From: Tanytarsus gracilentus
Lineage: Eukaryota; Arthropoda; Insecta; Diptera; Chironomidae
DNA length: 64,000 nt
NCBI GenBank assembly: GCA_038502055.1
Contig: JAXRKN010000038.1
Span: 1-64,000 of the forward strand
Direction of reading: 5' to 3'
The first letter of the stretch is position 1. Each line of letters begins with the position of its first letter. The position numbers and the translations under genes are program-made. Shown piece by piece: positions 60,939 to 64,000 of the stretch. The notes beneath the pieces are model-generated. The model did no database searches, was not told the origin of the DNA, and worked only from the letters and a program-made list of their open reading frames with translations.

Positions 60939-62830
60939 ATGGGAAGCAGTGGATATACTTGGTAAGGAAAAGCTGATTGATGATGCGGAAAGTACTTTTG
61001 GAGAGATTTTTATTGATTCCTCTTAATTCAATTTTCAGCATTCGACGAACATTTTGCTGTCTAAATGTTTTAGTCATGGTAAGTTGATCAGCAAAGATGT
61101 ACTTTTTTGTTGTTGCTGCTGCTTGTTGTCGAGACGATACGGGCGGCGTGTCAATAATAATAAGAAGAAACAGGGCCTAGAAAAACTAACATCAGTGAGA
61201 TGAAAATGCGTGCATAACAGCGGAAACAAACGAAATCACATAATTGCTCTGGCAGATAATTAAATTGATTGGATTGAGAGTGAAGCGGTGAAGAGGCAAA
61301 GTGGGAACAATTGTCAAAGCTCGTATTTACGGAAATGAGAAAAGCTAAAATTACTTTTTCTTCACTCATGAGCTCTCCATCGATTATCGCCGTTTTCTTT
61401 CTTGCTTTTACTCTCATCAAAGCTCGTTTTTAAAGGGGTGAAATATTTTGGAATTTCAACTCAAAAATCTAACAGAAATTTTTTTCTTTTTTTTAAAAAA
61501 GTTCGCATCCCTCGTAATTATCGCCATCAAAAAACTTTTTCTACCTAAATTTAATTTAAACATTTTTTTATCACAAAATCTGTGTAACTGCTCTAATGGA
61601 AAAATGTAGACACGCGTAATGTTTTTATAACGAAATTTAGCTCGCAATCATCATGTGAAAATCGAGTCCAATAGAGCTTGCCAAAAGAAAAATCAGACAT
61701 CAAAAATCATGCTACAAAATAATCACAAATAAGCTCCCGTAAATTGAAATTTTTTAGAGAGAAAATAATTGTGGACAGACAGCAGCACACAAAAATTGTT
61801 TTTACAGTTAATTGAAATTTTTGTTTATCTAAAAAACATGTAAAAATATTATTTTTTTAGCTATGCGGCGGTCTTTTTCTCGCCATGGGTCTGTGGCTTC
61901 ATTTGTCCTTTCAGGGATACGCAACACTTTACCCCAATCACTTAGGACTGAGCGCAGATGCTGCCTTTATTTTAATTGGAGGTCTCAGTGTCGTAATCGG
62001 ACTGTTCGGCTGCTGTGGATCGTTCTTTGAGTCACGATGCTGTCTGATAATTGTATGTCGCTTTGAGGTTAATTAGAAACTCGCTTTTTATCTCATTCTC
62101 GCAATTCTATTTCAGTATTTTTCACTCATAATTGTTCTATTTTTGAGTGAATTCATCGTTGGCGCTCTAGTCTTTGTTTTCCGCTCTGGAATTTCTCGCG
62201 CAGTTACGATGGACATCAAAGATGGCATTGTGAAACACTACAATTCATCGGATCGAGGCGGTATGATTTCACCCTCAGTCTCTCAAATTTGGGATCGTGT
62301 TCAGATGGAGCTTCAGTGTTGCGGTGTCAATTCATATGAAGATTGGTATCACATTGACCACTGGCCGAGAGAGAAATGGGTACCGAAATCATGCTGTCGA
62401 ACACGCCACACAATGTCAGTTTCAGAGCTTTACGAAGGTTCCGGTGGATATGAAGAGGATGATTGTCGGAAGTATGCTTTTTTCCCATCCCTTAATTGAT
62501 ATTCTGAGCGAGTAAAAATGACTTTCTTTGTAGAAAACAAAAACCAGATCTTTTTTGGAGTCAAGGCTGCGCAAAAGCACTTCAAATGCGACTCATACAA
62601 AATTTACACGTTATTGGCATTGTAGCGATTGTCATTGCATTCTTCCAGGTAATTTCACAAACGTAGTTTGAAATTTTAGTGTAGCATAAATTTCATTGCA
62701 GCTTTTTGGACTCATCATTAGCATGCTGCTATTTTGTACCATCAAGCACAAGAAAAAATCTGACACGTACAAGTCGTATTCACCAACAATGGACTCATCA
62801 GGACAACGACAATCGTATCTCGATGATTAG
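60939..62830 (+). CDS. Tsp5D: Tetraspanin, Tsp5D type (TSPAN9/TSPAN4-like)
   Basis: Exons 60939-60961, 61039-61078, 61861-62052, 62116-62471, 62534-62648 and 62702-62830 give 284 residues. The start MGSSGYTCIRRTFCCLN carries membrane-proximal cysteines likely to be palmitoylated. Four transmembrane segments flank a small and a large extracellular loop. The large loop has the tetraspanin CCG motif (Cys153-Cys154), a second CC pair (178-179) and two more Cys (DDC and QGC). An N-glycosylation sequon is present in HYNSSDRG. The tail SDTYKSYSPTMDSS resembles that of Drosophila Tsp5D as I recall it. Tetraspanins organise membrane microdomains at the cell surface and endosomes. Intron 2 (61079-61860) is the longest at 0.8 kb. 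Confidence 0.92.
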
Positions 62831-64000
62831 TGTCATTAAATTGACAAGCTTTTTTTTGCGTGTGCCCAAAGATTTCCAATTTAACGATCATCATCATCAT
62901 CACACTTTTTATTATGTAATATGATTTTTATTTTACTTCTTCGAATGCATCATAAAAAAAGAGAAAGAAAATTGTGCCAATGAAAATTAATTAAAAGATG
63001 CATGAGCTCTCGAAATTGCGTGCATTTATGAAAAATTATTTTTAGTAGTTAAGTGAAAATTATATGCAAAATGTGCAGACGACTTCCGTATAGAAAAAAA
63101 ATTGCTAATTTTTGATCATCACTTGCGCTCCACATGCATGCGAGGCAAGCAAAATAATGGAAAATTATTGCAAAACATTCCTATTTTTAATAAACAAAAT
63201 CTGATTTTATTTCTAAAGAATTTGATTTTAAGATGAAAACTACAAAATTAATTTTGTCCGTAAATATTGATAGAAAACTATTTTATTGTTATAAAAATTG
63301 ATTTTTGTGACCAATAAAAATATTAAATCGAGAAATAAATTGAAAATATGAATTTTTAACAAAAAATTATGCTGAATCATTAATGAGATTCGTGCCAAAA
63401 TTTTACGCTCAATTTACCTCGTGTAGGTGCTCGAGTTCGTCTAATTTAGCATTTTATGCGAACAGCATAATTAGATTATTATGACCGAAAGCTGAAACTA
63501 TCTGCTAGATAAACTCGACAACATAAAATTTTCAACCTAAATTAATTTATTTACACATCAATTAAGATAGCATATGATATGTGACAGATAACATTAAATT
63601 TACAAGTTTCCATCTTCATTACAGTGCTGTACATGTTTATCCACTCATGGTGAGTTGAGAATAAAAATGAAATGGTTTTAATTTAATTTAGTTTTTTAAG
63701 AATTTTACCAAAAAAATTGATGAATTTTTTAAAATTTAACGAATTGTAATTTTCAAGTTTTTTGAGATTTAACCTTCTGTGAATTTTACAACCCTGCTTT
63801 GAAACTTTTTGGCATTCTACTGAGAATTTTTCATTCCATTTATTTTTTAACCTCCACAAATTTTCTGAGTACTTTCATCTAGAATAATAATGGTTTGACC
63901 CTCTCTCACACTCTCGACACACTTGAGTGAACTTTAAATACAATTAACCTTGTGCCACAGTGCTCACGCGTCATTTCATTAAATACACCGAGAATTAAGA
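62831..64000. other. Right-end flank, AT-rich
   Basis: 3' UTR of the tetraspanin gene followed by AT-rich sequence to the window edge. A short CATCATCATCATCA run lies near 62888. No further gene is visible. Confidence 0.45.

Noticed and set aside
1..64000. CRISPR arrays, bacterial operons, ribosome-binding sites, tRNA or rRNA genes
   Set aside because: The window is eukaryotic with spliced genes. I saw no spacer-repeat arrays or recognisable tRNA or rRNA genes, although AT-rich tRNAs could be missed by eye.

Overview
The window is strongly AT-rich animal DNA with short GT-AG introns (many 50-60 nt) and an insect gene set: a ZAD-domain protein, misato, schizo/loner, Tsp5D-type tetraspanin, theta GST and RpL7A. 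Compactness, base composition and repeats suggest a nematoceran fly, perhaps a chironomid midge. The species assignment is inference. Gene models below were built by eye from splice sites with phase checked across every junction. The main multi-exon genes close into clean frames; the GRXCR-like gene, the zinc-finger gene and the theta GST remain incomplete.

Layout. 0.4-4.4 kb: glutaredoxin-domain cysteine-rich protein (minus). 4.7-5.7 kb: 1-acylglycerol-3-phosphate acyltransferase (plus) with a 9-nt microexon. 5.7-9.1 kb: a 1097-residue protein (minus) that I read as a highly diverged SMC3 paralogue with no recognisable Walker A or Walker B. This is the most unusual gene here. 9.5-14.2 kb: ZAD protein, a short transposase-related zinc-binding protein, CCDC86-like nucleolar protein and a synaptophysin-family vesicle protein. 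14.9-16.5 kb: a non-autonomous TA-duplicating DNA transposon.

16.9-23.7 kb is the accessory region. The two halves of a theta GST gene lie 6 kb apart with no usable splice donor. Between them sit an unrecognised minus-strand gene with a frameshift, an intron filled by nine copies of a 172-bp satellite, a family of ~120-bp repeats, a G-quadruplex-type G-run cluster beside a hairpin, and a zinc-finger gene lacking its 5' end.

23.9-25.7 kb: misato. 26.3-37.7 kb: a complete BCR orthologue (oligomerisation coiled coil, DH, PH, C2, RhoGAP). 39.2-52.5 kb: the Arf GEF schizo/loner (IQSEC family), whose 9.5-kb intron carries a foldback-like element with a 17-bp minisatellite. These two neighbours, both minus strand, are small-GTPase regulators. 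53.2-54.5 kb: RpL7A with a candidate box C/D snoRNA in its last intron. 54.7-56.3 kb: a HOIL-1/RBCK1-like RBR ubiquitin ligase with a duplicated RING module. 60.9-62.8 kb: tetraspanin Tsp5D. The remainder is AT-rich non-coding DNA without recognisable genes.
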